Below, in pieces: positions 23,640-35,589 of a stretch of DNA of 64,000 nt. The position numbers and the translations under genes were made by a program. Positions within the stretch are counted from its first letter, which is position 1. Each line of letters starts with the position of its first letter. The notes below the pieces were generated by a model. It was not told the DNA's origin. It ran no database searches and saw only the letters and a list, made by a program, of their open reading frames with translations. Source of the stretch: Alentia gelatinosa (taxonomy: Eukaryota; Annelida; Polychaeta; Phyllodocida; Polynoidae); the NCBI GenBank assembly GCA_950022655.1, contig OX465592.1, positions 6,852,044 through 6,916,043 of the forward strand. Direction: 5' to 3'.

Positions 23640-25230
23640 CCCGCAGGCTGAGCTATAGACGCAGCGGTTCCCGGGATGGAGACATTTTCGCACGTTCATA
23701 AACACTTACACATATATGTGGTACCTTGGTGTGCCGCAATCAGAGGAGATTTTAAGGCACAGCCATCAGCATATATGTACTATACTGAGACAGGGTTACT
23801 GTGACTTACCTTTATACCCATGCCGTATACTGTTCTAGAGCACCTGCCTCAGGATATGGAGGTCGGGAGATCGATCCCTGCCCAAGCCCAACTTTTTGTC
23901 TTTTACTCCTCGCTGTTATTGGTTATATCGGCGCATCGGAACGGCTGGTCTTCTTTATATTTGGAATGCTCATAGGATATATGTATCCCTTACTCGTGTT
24001 AAAATTTCATTGCTTGATTCCTACGGAAGTGGATTTCACTGTCTCCACAGTGAAATACTACAGGTATAGCCACCTAGTGTCAAAATCTGGCATGAGGTTT
24101 CCAGCATCACTTTAGTGTGGAAGAGGACCAGACAAAAGTGAACTGAAAACCAGAGCCAGACATGAACATAACAGTTCTGTTTTAGATTTCTGAATTAATT
24201 GTCTCACAATCAAAAATAACCGATTTTCACTGTGACTTCTCTTTGGAATAGTATTAAGCACAGAAAATACAATACAGTTAAATTATCAATGGGTTATGAA
24301 AATAGTGAGGTGTGATCCCATTTAGGTCCAGTGCAATTTATTAATCATAATCATATTTGAATTGATGAAATTAATTTTTGAAACAATATGATTTTTTTTT
24401 TTTACAACAATCAAAAACATATTTATATCAAAAGTATAAGAATGGCATCTTGGTGTATGATATATGACATATAAATGTTCAATGATGATGCATAGTTAAT
24501 GCCCTACCACTGACTGTATGCTCGGAATTAATTCTTCATTCTGGGAGGTTGCTCAAATTTTGCATTGTGCTAGAACCTAAACCTCAATTTTTCATACAAA
24601 TAAACGCACAATCGAATAGATAATTGCTGTACTGCAGAAGAAAATATTTCCCAACGAACCCAAGAGGTTTTGTTCCAATGAAATTGTTAATATTTCTATT
24701 ACAACTGATTAAACTAAAAATGCCTTAAAGAGTGGTAATTTCGTGCCTGTAGCACCATCTAGTGGATACTGTACGAAGCAGAATACCACTCACCTTCAAA
24801 AGTTTAGTTACGATTTCCCCTGAACTCCATGGGGGGAGATTGTGTAGGGAGAGTACGGGACTGTGTGATGTCATTCCACACTGCACTGCTAGAGCAACCA
24901 ACAGAAACAGGGCCCCGTTTTTCAGTCAAGACATAATCGCCCAACGATACCCTAAGACATCTCTGTGAATGTAAGACAATTTGCAAGACACAAAATGGTG
25001 GGTGTACTATAGACAGTGTCTCAGTGCAGCACGTTTGATCGCCGCTAAAAATGTTCCTGTCTAAGACAAGTATAAAACTGTCTCAGGTTCTATACTGCAA
25101 AGACTGCCCAGTAACAGCTTCAGGGTAGCTTGGTTCTGGGAGTGGAAGGCCAGCGGTGAAGTGGTTAGAGCACCTGCCTTAGGATATGGAGGTCCTTAAT
25201 TCCTATGTGGATTTCCAATTAAATTAATCA
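23640..25230. other. Gene-free stretch before the 25.2-kb repeats
   Basis: AT-rich. 'gcacctgcctcaggatatgg' at 23838 recurs as 'gcacctgccttaggatatgg' at 25171, a dispersed-repeat trace. No exon seen. Confidence 0.5.
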
Positions 25231-25234
25231 ATTA

Positions 25235-26090
25235 AATTCATACGCACTGCTTCCCCATAGAAAGTAAAAATACCGTACGGAACAGTATTCCGTAGGGCAA
25301 AATACGGTACACTCTTCCGTACATGTCGACTAAAACATAAGTTCTTAGAACAAATTAAATTGATATTCTTTAATAATTTCGGGTATATAGTAAACATATA
25401 ACGACATACCCTTCTGTAGAAGCTACAAACCTCGATGATAATATACAGTTCGTAGGGAACTCTGCGTAAACGCCTCATTCTTGTACAAACCATAAATCAT
25501 CCTCTAGTTTTGTATCTTGTACAGCATGGTCAGGACGTTCTATATAAGTACGGGATAAATTGACGATCAGAGGGTCGCCCTGCCGCGTCAATTTTACCAA
25601 GTATTTATTACGTACAGACATGGCATACCTGTTTTCGTGTTATTGTATACCATAAAATAGCCATTATTACATTCCCTTTATGACGATTAGCTGGGTTTGC
25701 TGGGTTAATAGCATATAAATATGTTATGGCATAACCGTGGCATACAGTCACACCATGTTAAGTCTATGGACATTCATATGAGGGGTAGGATAAACAGTGT
25801 TTACTACATACCCATGCTGTATTATAAACTGTAAATACGCACCGTTTCGTCGTATAACGTAAAAAATAGTGTACAGACCACTGGTCCGCACAGGAAAATA
25901 CGGACTACCTTCCTATACACGTTTATCAAAATATTGGTTGTAAAGCCAAATGAAACTAATGATTTTATTTTATATTTCGGGTATATAGTAAATATATAAC
26001 GTCCAACAATGATGTACATGGTTTGTACGGAACTCTCCGTAAACGCCTCTTTCCATACAAACTGTAAATTACCATCTCATTCTATGACTT
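25235..26090. repeat. Two copies of a 'gtacggaactctgcgtaaac' repeat
   Basis: 25235-25560 and 25815-26090 share 'gggtatatagtaaacatata', 'cggaactct.cgtaaacgcc' and, with 26470 and 53310, 'tacagcatggtcaggacgtt'. Further pieces lie at 51100-51215 and 53215-53340. Confidence 0.65.
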
Positions 26091-26618
26091 TTTTCTTTTT
26101 TTCTTTTTTTCTTTTTTATTCAATACGATTTTGAGACAACAATGTTCGCTCTTATGTGCGATCTTCCTCATTGAAATCTTTGGACGTTACAGGACAGACA
26201 GTATAGGCAGGCACTTGGCCAAATATTTACAAGGTGGGTGCAGACATAGCAAAGAAGCGTCTGTCTTACAATCACTAATAGGACATTACAGCAACAACAA
26301 CACACGTGGCCGAAATCTCATGATTTCCTAAAACTCTATAATGATTGTTTACATGTTCTTTTTACCTATCTACCTTTAATGTATGGGTCAACTCCTTGAT
26401 CTTCATCTTAAAATTTTCTGATTTTGTTATACACTGTACTTCTGGCGCTAGAGTATCCCATAACAATCCGTACAGCATGGTCAGGACGTTCTATATACGT
26501 ATCGGCGTTGGTGGTTGCCGGGCCTAAGACTTATTTAATTCATCTCTGTGTGTGTGTGTGGTGTGTGTGTGGTGGTGGTGGTGGTGGGGGGGGCTTCCCT
26601 TGCTGGGGACGTTCGCAG

Positions 26619-26625
26619 TATAAAT
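26619..26625 (+). promoter_or_regulatory. Candidate TATA box upstream of the amine oxidase gene
   Basis: TATAAAT lies about 200 nt before the start codon, just downstream of a GT/GGT-rich simple repeat at 26547-26596. Spacing permits a short leader. There is no transcript evidence, and an upstream noncoding exon is also possible. Confidence 0.25.
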
Positions 26626-26822
26626 CCATGATTCACCTCCTCCTGTGTATGATCCACTAATGGATCACAATCCGTCCCAGCTCAGCCCTCCAGGGTCCTG
26701 CCTCCAGAGCGGCTCAGATCTGATTAATCATGTTTTCACAGGATTTCAATGCCCTAATCCTTTTGCCTCTATTCTCTTTTTCTGATGGTTTATAGCCCTG
26801 GGCAGCACCTTACTCTACCATC

Positions 26823-26868
26823 ATGAAACAGAAGATGGGTGTGATTTTCCTCGCATTTCTCATAACAG
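26823..26868 (+). CDS. Amine oxidase exon 1 (signal peptide)
   Basis: ATG at 26823 opens 15 codons plus one base of hydrophobic signal-peptide sequence. It ends at a strong donor (ACAG|GTAATT) and leaves phase 1. The next in-frame sequence after splicing continues the hydrophobic core with Ala-Leu-Ala-Ala-Ala-Gly, a credible signal-peptidase region. The start is chosen because it is the only ATG that gives a secretory leader and joins in frame. Confidence 0.85.
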
Positions 26869-29800
26869 GTAATTATGGTTTATTATTATTATTATTTTTA
26901 TTATTATTATTGTTGTTGTTATTATTATTATTGTTATTATCATTATTATTATTATCATCATCATTATCATTATTATCATCATCATCATTATCATTATTAT
27001 CATTATTATTATCATTATTATTATTATCATTATTATTGTTGTTATTATTATCATCATTATTGGATATAGATTTTTCCAAACATTTCTTTCATTTTTATAT
27101 ATCAGCGTTTATTTCGCAAATAGTACAAGCATCATCATATAGTTAAGCAAGTTTTGTTGTTTCCGGTATTGTTTGGATATAAAATTATTTAATTTTTGAC
27201 ATTGTTCATATAGTGTTTATCTTGGGTTGAATCAACCTTTTTAAACATTTATCGTTCCGTATTCATGAAGCTCAGGTATTTGTTTTTGAAATGTTCTCTC
27301 TTGTCCCTACTCCTGGCCACATGAGTGAATAAGTTTAAGATGATTATCAATAAGCATTTACATTTGTAAATGTCATAAATTTTCACTGGAATGAAAGGAA
27401 TTTTCTTCTTGTAATTCTTCTTTAATTCAAGTCCCTGCACTTTTCAACCCCCATACCTGAGAGTAGATATAAACCCAATTTTTCCCACATTCTAACACCT
27501 ATATCTGACTTCTGATAGAAACCCCCTTCCTCCCACATTGAATTGAATCTTATCTAGGACCCCATCCCTCTCACCCTCTGTACCCCATACCCGACTTGGG
27601 CTTGACATAATCCCCCGTTGACTATTCTTTCTAAATACTTAACGGGCATTGGATACGAGTTCCTATTGTTAATTCTATGGGGATAAGATACCAGAGGTGA
27701 GATAAAAAAAACCCATTTCTCGCACACTCTAACCCCCATATCTGACTGTAGATAATTGTACCCCATTTTCGCCACACTCTAACCCCCATACCTGCCTCTA
27801 AAAATAAACCCCTTTCTTCTCAGATTCTAACCCCCGTCCGCCATCTTGTTTTCTCGCTCACAGCGCTCGCGGCGGCCGGTCACATATTTGACGACCTGTC
27901 GGAGACTGAGCTACAGGAAGTGATCGACTACCTGCATGCACAACCCGACTTGGGCCTCTCCCCCCAGGGGTCGCCACCAGACCTTCGTTCCTCCTTCGTC
28001 CGCATGGTGGAGGCACTGAACGTGCCTAAAGCCGAGGCCCTGCGCCACCTCGACCAGGGGGGGCCCGCCCCCGAAAAACGTGCCACAGCCATTCTCTTCA
28101 GGTAAGACAATGATTTTTTTTCTCTTTTTTAGAATTTCTTTATTGACTATGATTTTTTTTAAATGGGCTGCGTTCCCTTTATTGATGACAAAGAAGAGGA
28201 AACTTGCAGTTTCAAGTCACTGATGATAAGGTTTTCAAAGATTTGTTTAGAACATGTGAGCTATCCAACGTAGAACAATGTTGCATCCTTATAGCAACAA
28301 GTGTTCTCTCCATCGTCGCACAATCCCTGATAGTTAAACTTAAATCAGCAATGTAGGCCTATGTATCGGTGAAGGATGGCTCTAAAGGTGATCACAACTC
28401 TAGCCTTGCTCACATTTGTATATAAAGTGTTCCATTAAATAACATCATGTCATGGGTTTAATCATCATGTTATCCTCTTCTGAAATGTGTGTTGAGAGTT
28501 AAGGGAACCATGGTAAAACATTGGAAGGGAGTTGAATTTCGTAAGAACAAAGACCCAGAATACAGGTTCTATCCCCCGAAGGGGCCTGCCATACTGCTGA
28601 CCACCTAGTGACTGATTCATGAACTAACAATGGCTCTGTCCCCAATAAATTATACACAATTATCTGTGAATGAAAGACAACCTAAATTATAATATAGGAG
28701 AACAATTGTGGTAGCGTTACGCACAAGGCCACGTCTGACTGTCTAAATTATAATATAATTTCCTTATCTCCTTAATAAGCCTAAGTTTTCATCAGTAAAT
28801 CTTATCATTCTGTTAGAGCCATATCAAGATTCTAAGTTCCCATACTGTTTCTAAACCGTAAAGCAATCCAATCAGTTCACATGGTCCAATTAATGACAAG
28901 TACTCAACCTTGAAATCGTGAATTCATTACACGGCCCAAGGGTTGGATTATGTCCCAAATACTTAAAGAAATATGCACATAATTCTCTCCAATACATACA
29001 TATATATAGTGATTGTTTAGAGGAGATGTAGTTCATTCACTAGTTCATATAACAAATAACGTTCAGGTAACTTTTCTGACAGTCAAGGTCTACCTGGGAT
29101 ATAGTATAGTATAAGGCTAACAAATATATCCATGAAGGCAGTGTGTTGCTCTTTTTGATCGAGGGTTTTATTTTAGTTATGAGTATATTGGCAGGAATGC
29201 TTTTGTTGACATTCACATGACATGACTAGAAACTCCCTAATTAATATTGAACATTGATTTTACAGAGGAGACCTTGAGGTTCCTGTGGTAGAGGAGTATG
29301 TGATCTGGCCAATCCCTTCACCTCAACACCACAAAGTGATAAACAACCCCAAATGGCGCAGTCCCATCCCCTTCAGTGCTCGCTCGCCTTTGAACAGTGT
29401 GTCACTGGAACTCATACCCAGAAGAATGGCCAGGGAGTTCGTGAAAGTGGACCATATCCTGGAGAAAACAACTGGCTACAGGTACAACAACTGCTCTGAC
29501 AAGTGCTTGGAGATGGCACCCGCTGGACCTGCCCAAACTGTGTCCGGGAAGCATATCTTCATGGGATACCTCATCAGGCAGCTGGAGGGGAAATATCTCC
29601 TCCCAGTTGGCCTCCAGTTTGTCCTCGACATGGAGGATCTCGATGCCGAGAAGTGGAAGGTGCTCAAGGTGTGGTGGCAAGGGCATCTGTTTAGTTCCTT
29701 CGATGAGTTGAGGCAGAAGTTTGACGAAGGGAAATTGAAGTACAAGAATGTGCACCAACCAGAGGATGCCTTCGGGGAGACGTTGTCCTCATCTCTGAAC

Positions 29801-32800
29801 CACCGGGGAACCCCATTGCCCGAGGCCCCGCAGCGAGGTCCAAAGTCCTATGTGCCGGACGGGGATCGTGTGCATGTGGACGGGCGGCAGGTGGCATGGC
29901 AGGCGTGGCAGTTCAACTTCAACGTAAGGTCTTCCACTGGCATCCAGCTCCATGATGTCCGCTTCAACAAAGAGCGCATTGTGTATGAGCTGAGTCTCCA
30001 GGAACTGGCCGTCTTCTACTCGGGTGGAGAACCTGTTTCCCGGCACACATCCTTCTACGACTCTGATGCAATGCTGGGTTACTCTGGCACTGAGCTCTTC
30101 AAGGGGGTTGACTGCCCCGTGGAAGCTCACTTCTTCGATGCTGTGCATTACCACAAAGACAAACCTCTGGTCTTCCGGAACACCATCTGTGTCTTCGAGT
30201 GGAATCGTGGCATTCCCCTGCGTCGCCATTATGCCAGTAACTACGAGGGTGGTTATAAGTACTTCCATGGAATGCCGGACAATGTTCTGATAGTGCGTAC
30301 CATACCCACCATTGATAACTACGACTACATCGTGGATATCATGCTGCACCAAGATGGGAAGATTGAAGTGAAGACCAGCCTCACAGGCTACCTGATCACC
30401 ACCTTCTACCAGGATCCCTCAGCGGACGATTATGGCTACGAGGTGATCAACGATGTCATCGGGAACCTCCATCTTCACTCGGCCAATTTCAGGGTGGACA
30501 TGGACATCGCCGGCACCAAGAATCGTGTTAGTACTCTGGACATCAGCTTAGAAGACGTCCCCGATACCCTCAACCCAGGAGTCACTCTTAAAAACAGAAA
30601 GTTCACCAAGAATCTGAGACGGACTGAGCGAGAGGCCGCGTATCGGTATAACTTTGATACACCCAAGTATATCGTCTTCTCCAATGTTAACTCTACGAAT
30701 AAGTTTGGTAACCCACGTGGTTATCGACTGGACATTGCAAGCCCGGCCAAGATGCTGTGGCCCGATGACTACAGAGGGAACAAGGCCTGGGCCTGGACCA
30801 AATATCAGGTGAGTACTAGAGTTTATTATCCATATTATCTTGGTATCACCTTACAAAATCTGTAGTTAACAATATCTGTTTGATAATAAGGTTACTGCTA
30901 GTCCATGATCCACACAGGATTTCAATCAAACCATCCACATAACTGAAGTTTATCATTATACAATGCATTTAACATAACCATAAATTAGCTGTGGAGGTAC
31001 AACAACCTTGGCTGATGACTATTCAATAGCTGTCGTTCCGTAGCCGGAGAATACAGATATTGTGTATATGCTCTGGGCTGAAAAAGTATAGATTAATCTG
31101 ATATTGTGATGCTGTGAAAGGGGTGAGATGAATCCAGAACCACACTCAAAACCACACTTAAAATAAACAATACTCCAATCGTTTGGATAAGCTGTAATCG
31201 TCACTCGGTTTCGCCTCAATGACGATGGCATTGCTCATAAACTAGTGGAATATTGTGTATTTATACGATTCTCGATCTAGTTCTATGGAAGTATGCAATA
31301 ATCAGAACCCGTAAGTAGTATATGGAGTTGAGGATAAACTTCTCAACATCCTAGAAAATATAAAGGATACAAAGTTCATGGTCGCTTCAAAGGTGCAGCA
31401 GTTACCTTTACTATTCATCCTACCCCTAATAAAAACGGTCCATAGGCATAACATATGCAAATTTTATGCGGCATGCCATGACTTAAAGTGCTATTTATGC
31501 CTCTAGGGGCACAAAGAAAATTGACCAATCAGCGACCAGATTGTCAGCTGCTCCGAAAAAAGTTCCAGTTGGACTCAGAAGTTCCGGTTGGACTTTGGTT
31601 GGTCTTTCAATCGATATTTATATTTTAGTAATCCAAAAGGGTAGAGACAGGGTAGGATAAATACGAAACCGAACTCGAGTTAGACTTATCAGTGTCTATG
31701 CCATTCTGGCCAGGTCTGTTCCTCACTACGCTCAGCTAACGCTTCGCGTAGTAATACACGACCTTCCCGTCGTGGCATAAACACTGACAAGTCTAACTCT
31801 CATTCAGTTTCTACTAAATCTTTGATATCACACACAAGTATATCAGATTGGCAGTTTAGATGCGAAGAAATCACGATTGGAAATGTTCAGGGGGTCTTTT
31901 GAATCACTTATGCCAGTGAAAGTACAGGGTACAAGAAGACCTCGTACTAGGATTAGCATTTCTCATTTGTATATTTGTTCCAAACTATCATAATCCAGAA
32001 TTATTTGAAGATACCAAGAGAACATCAGTGTCATCTAGCCATGAAGTAAAAATATTGCAGTTTCCAATAGACACCAATAGTTAAGCACTTACTTTTTCAG
32101 ATGGCCTTCCCACAGAAGTTAGCATGGTGACATGTCATTTTTATTGCATTTTCTACATGCTGATATATGAGACTTATATTATCCAGAGTTATTTGTAGAA
32201 CTCAATAGAATTTAGAAATCACCCAACTACCAGCATTTGTCTTTAAGGGGACACCCCGCTTAAGGGTCAATTTCCTCGGAACGGAGGGAGTCCCCTTAAG
32301 CGAGGTTTTACACATACATAGATTCGTAGTTGTACAGAAATGGGTCTTCATGTACGATCCTAAATTATTCAACAGGCCCCAGAATGTTCAGGGGGGAAAC
32401 GGCTTTAATGTGTAAAACAAATATGTATACTAATGTAGTAGAACCCCGCGTAAGCTAACACCCACCATTCCAGGTCAAAGTGTCCGCTTATGCAGGGTGT
32501 CCGCATAGTTTGTGTAGTTCGTGAAGTCCATGTACCCAATACTCAATGGCTAATTGGACGATTCGTTTTATCAATAATTGATGTTATACGGGGTGAGATA
32601 AAATCAGAAACTCCCTTGATGAATATAGCTTGGTCTGCACTCCACCTCATTGGACCGCAGAGTAGTTCACTCAGCTTCGCTTCGTGAATTACTCTGCAGT
32701 CAAACTCGGTGGAGTACGGACCAAGCTATTTTTATCTTGTGGGTTTCCTTCTAATAGTCCAAGGTGCTGAATACTTGTTCACTTTATCACCAGATGGCCG

Positions 32801-33941
32801 TGACATTGTACAACGAGGACGAGCAGCGGTCCTCCAGCCTCTACAACTTTGAGGAGCCCTTTGACCCCATCTTCTCTCTGGACGACTACATCAATGACGA
32901 CCAGACCATCGTAGATAAGGTGAGTTCACATCTAAATTATACACCCGTGTGTCTTAAACTCATGAGCTGACCTTTAATAGTACATGTACAGTGAACCCCC
33001 ACTTAAGGGACACCCAACGTTTAAAAGATAGTTTTGATACACTTAACAACTATCATTGTAGGTTCAGGACAGACATATTCAGAGATGATAGTAGTAAACT
33101 ACACTTCAATAGTGACAAATGAGACCAAAAACAAAATTCTAGCCTCAAACCCCTATAGATTTAGCACTAATCCTTGTTCTTACTGGCCTCCGGAAATGGT
33201 GTTCTAAGCACATGTATCTGCTGTTTTAGCAGGTTCCCTTTTGCTCTCTATGCCTTTAGGGGGCTGGTTCCACCAACACAATGGATTTGCCATGGTATAT
33301 CTTGTTATGTCTTATAGTGTTGTGATATGTCATACCTCCTTTGTCATGATAAGTTGTGTGCAATGGTATGCATACTTTTTCACGAAATAGTGTGTATATT
33401 TTGGTGCTCCACCACCACGACACCTCAAGATACATCACGGCAAATATGCACATGATTATTCAAAACCTAGCAAGATTTAGCAAGACACCCAAATCATGAC
33501 TAATCTCGCTATATTTTGTGTGTTGGTGGAATCAGCACTTAACGATTAGAAATTTGAGTGCTTCTGTTGATGTGTCTTTCTTTTGACATCACACAGGACC
33601 TGGTGACGTGGGTGACGGTGGGAGCACACCACATTCCACACAGCGAGGACGTACCAATCGTCACCACACCCAGCGTACAGCTCACCTTCTTCCTCCTCCC
33701 CTACAACTTCTTCGACGAGGATCCTTCCCTCGCCTCGCGAGATAACGTGAGAGTGGAGCCGGGCGAGAGTGGGGACTATATCGTGACGCACGCTGGCGTA
33801 CCCGCGGAGGAATACTGCGCCCGGAAGGACGTGACTTGCCGCGGAGTGATCGATAAAACCAGTGGCGCCACCACTGTGGACTTTGTGGGGAGTTTGATAG
33901 CGACGGTTTTAGCTCTCGTTGGGACTCTGTTGATATTGTAA
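26823..33941 (+). CDS. Copper amine oxidase (primary-amine oxidase), complete 5-exon gene
   Basis: Joining 26823-26868, 27864-28101, 29266-30808, 32794-32919 and 33597-33941 gives 2298 nt, 765 residues plus stop, close to the usual animal length of about 760. Every junction is GT/AG and the frame is kept throughout. Residues 1 to about 21 are a hydrophobic signal peptide, followed by an N2/N3-type N-terminal region and the catalytic domain. Tyr447 in a T-I-D-N-Y-D context is the expected topaquinone precursor, Asp360 the likely catalytic base, His497 and His499 (HLH) and His663 the likely copper ligands. The family oxidises primary amines to aldehydes, releasing ammonia and hydrogen peroxide. 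The last 20 residues are hydrophobic after a small-residue stretch, which suggests GPI anchoring; the vertebrate AOC3 type is instead held by an N-terminal membrane segment. No frameshift or missing key residue was seen. I give no symbol because orthology within the AOC family cannot be settled here. Confidence 0.93.
26880..27062. repeat. TTA/TCA trinucleotide microsatellite in amine oxidase intron 1
   Basis: About 180 bp of imperfect (ATT)n interspersed with ATC, beginning a dozen bases after the exon 1 donor. It creates several spurious low-complexity reading frames on both strands. The rest of intron 1 (27063-27863) is AT-rich and shows no gene, except for repeated 'cccccatacctgac' phrases at about 27450-27840. 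Confidence 0.95.
27864..28101 (+). CDS. Amine oxidase exon 2 (N-terminal region)
   Basis: The exon lies between acceptor CTCACAG and donor TTCAG|GTAAGA, enters in phase 1 and leaves in phase 2. It encodes about 79 residues beginning after the signal peptide, with an acidic helix ([16 protein letters not shown]) typical of the start of animal copper amine oxidases. It is much more GC-rich than the flanking introns. Confidence 0.9.
28102..29265. other. Amine oxidase intron 2, includes an interspersed repeat copy
   Basis: No exon was seen. Positions 28410-28625 match, in reverse orientation, 20150-20400 upstream of the gene; shared phrases include 'gggaaccatggtaaaacatt' and the 'accacctagtgactg' end. 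It is a dispersed repeat of unknown class. The remainder is AT-rich. Confidence 0.6.
29266..30808 (+). CDS. Amine oxidase exon 3 (most of the catalytic domain)
   Basis: This large exon of 1543 nt encodes residues 95-609. It holds the Asp360 region ([12 protein letters not shown]), the cofactor Tyr447 (codon at 30320) and the His497/His499 pair (codons at 30470 and 30476). The acceptor is TTTTACAG and the donor CAG|GTGAGT, ending on a codon boundary. One N-glycosylation sequon (NCS) lies near residue 130. The single open frame over 1.5 kb shows that the locus is intact. Confidence 0.95.
30809..32793. other. Amine oxidase intron 3, filled with MITE-like repeats
   Basis: It holds a 'ggggtgagat' family fragment at about 31000-31300, a 'tatcctacccctaat' palindromic element at 31410-31830, a fragment at 31960-32215 shared with 35860-36300, and a 'ccgcgtaagc/acacccc' element at 32245-32500. 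A further pair of inverted segments with 'ggtgagataaa' lies at 32590-32750. No exon was seen. Confidence 0.6.
32794..32919 (+). CDS. Amine oxidase exon 4
   Basis: Exactly 42 codons in phase 0/0, between acceptor ATCACCAG and donor AAG|GTGAGT. It encodes residues 610-651, with the acidic segment around [16 protein letters not shown] that precedes the third copper histidine in animal family members. Confidence 0.9.
33597..33941 (+). CDS. Amine oxidase exon 5 (third copper His and C-terminal tail)
   Basis: Acceptor ATCACACAG; 114 codons plus TAA at 33939-33941. It encodes residues 652-765, starting with the [14 protein letters not shown] block that contains the third copper ligand (His663), then the conserved NFFDEDPS region and two cysteines near the end. 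The final 20 residues are hydrophobic, reach the stop with no cytoplasmic tail, and follow Ser/Gly/Ala residues. That is the layout of a GPI-attachment signal. Confidence 0.92.
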   Translation, partial: DLVTWVTVGAHHIPHSEDVPIVTTPSVQLTFFLLPYNFFDEDPSLASRDNVRVEPGESGDYIVTHAGVPAEEYCARKDVTCRGVIDKTSGATTVDFVGSLIATVLALVGTLLIL

Positions 33942-33946
33942 ATAAA
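33941..33946 (+). terminator. Polyadenylation signal AATAAA overlapping the stop codon
   Basis: AATAAA shares its first A with the TAA stop of the amine oxidase gene. If used, the 3' UTR would be only some 10-30 nt long. A second AATAAA lies at 34413-34418 and may be the main signal. Confidence 0.45.
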
Positions 33947-34732
33947 CATTATAGCTAGATCTTGAATGGAGGTGTTCCTAAGAAACCATTAATGATTCAT
34001 TAATCTGGTATGAGTAATATATTGTGCGTCTCAGCAACTGGAGCCTGTTTAATAATTTAGGCTCGTACATGAAGACTCTTTATCTGCAAGCCAACGAGAC
34101 CCAGGGACGATATGGGTTTTAAAACTTTACTCAACAGTCATGGACGACCATTGGACAGGTAGGACAGTCTTAGCGAACGAGGTGGAATATTATTGAACGA
34201 TAACCCTCATACGAGGTCTCCTTGTACCCTGTAATTTTTGCAGGCATAATTTATTCAACAGGCCCCAGGTTGCTTAATTTGTTAGGTCTTTCTGGTGCGA
34301 TACTTTTGAGTTGTATCAGACCGCTGAAACCGAGAAATGATTCATGATGATAATTGTTCGTCAGTTTTATCAAAGATGTGTGGTCGCTATGGATGACGAA
34401 TCATCCATATTGAATAAATGTGTGTGTCATGAAAAGGTACATTTATAAACATTTGAAGGTAGCGTATATCATATTAGAAGTTCAAATCTTTATATGTATG
34501 CTGTGCAATATACAGGGACCTATATGATACTAATGAATTGTGTCCATTGGAGTATTACATGATGATTGACATTTCAGGTTTTGGGAATGGGGTTAGTACA
34601 GAGCTTTAATGTTAGAAGGAAACTCAAAAGACTACAATAACTTGGTCTGTATTCCATCGAGTTTTACCCTGGAGTAATTCATGAGGTGAAGCTGAGTGAA
34701 TTACGTAGCAGTCAAACAAAGTGGAGTACTTA

Positions 34733-35098
34733 AATAGAACTGCATCGAGAATCGTATAAGTTCACAATACTCCACGAGTTTCGAAGGGCCGCAGTCATCA
34801 TCGTAGCGAAGCTGAGTCATGATAATGGCCCATTCAAATGAGTGGAGTATTGGTTATTTTATGATTCAAGTGCAGTTCTGGATTTATCTCAACCCCTTTC
34901 ACTGTTAGAGAAGTTTAAATCTCTTGTCTTGTCTTCTCTCTGAAATCCTGGCCGCTGATTAGTCAATCGCCTATGATGTCATCTCGTATTCACTACGCCA
35001 AGACCATGGCGTAGTATTGTCACTTTACCAGGGTGGTCGTTAAGTATTCTCTTTTAACGTTATTCCTATGGCTCAACTTGTACCAGGGGTGAGATAAA
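34733..35098. mobile_element. Copy of the 'ggggtgagataa' MITE family
   Basis: Closest relative of 18820-19176; nearly all marker phrases are shared in the same order. It lies between the 3' ends of the amine oxidase and PHF14 genes. Confidence 0.75.
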
Positions 35099-35589
35099 GA
35101 CCAAGTTCTTTTTATCTGGTGGGTTTCTGATCATATCTCACCCCGTAAACATAACAAGGAACATTATTGATTGATAAAATAAATCACCCAATTAGCCATT
35201 GAATATGACTTCATACTTCATACTTCACGGCTGTGGAGTATTAGTTCCTAATGTTAAGCCTATGGAGAGAAATACCGGGGTGAGATAATGGCCTTTCCTA
35301 TTCGGCGTAGATTATGGTATCATAGAGATAGTTACTACTCCTGATTTGGTTTATGTATTTCAGCAGATATAGTAAGTATACAATTCTGTTGTTCTTTATG
35401 ATATGTGTAGAAATCTACAGAAATGGGATTGTCAAATGTTCAGTCATGTTCTTATCAGTATTATTCTCCATTTCTGTCGTCGATTTTATAATATGTGTCC
35501 ATGTTACCATGTTCTATGTTGTACCCATGCGATTAATGGATGTGTGTTCTTTCTTGAACAATAATGTCATCGCATCAGTTTCATAGCAT

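Noticed and set aside
26823..27146. 107-codon frame running past exon 1 into poly-Leu/Ser
   Set aside because: It is exon 1 read through its donor into the TTA/TCA microsatellite; the spliced model is far better.
29402..30352. Long - strand frames opposite amine oxidase exon 3
   Set aside because: Antisense shadows of a strongly conserved coding exon.
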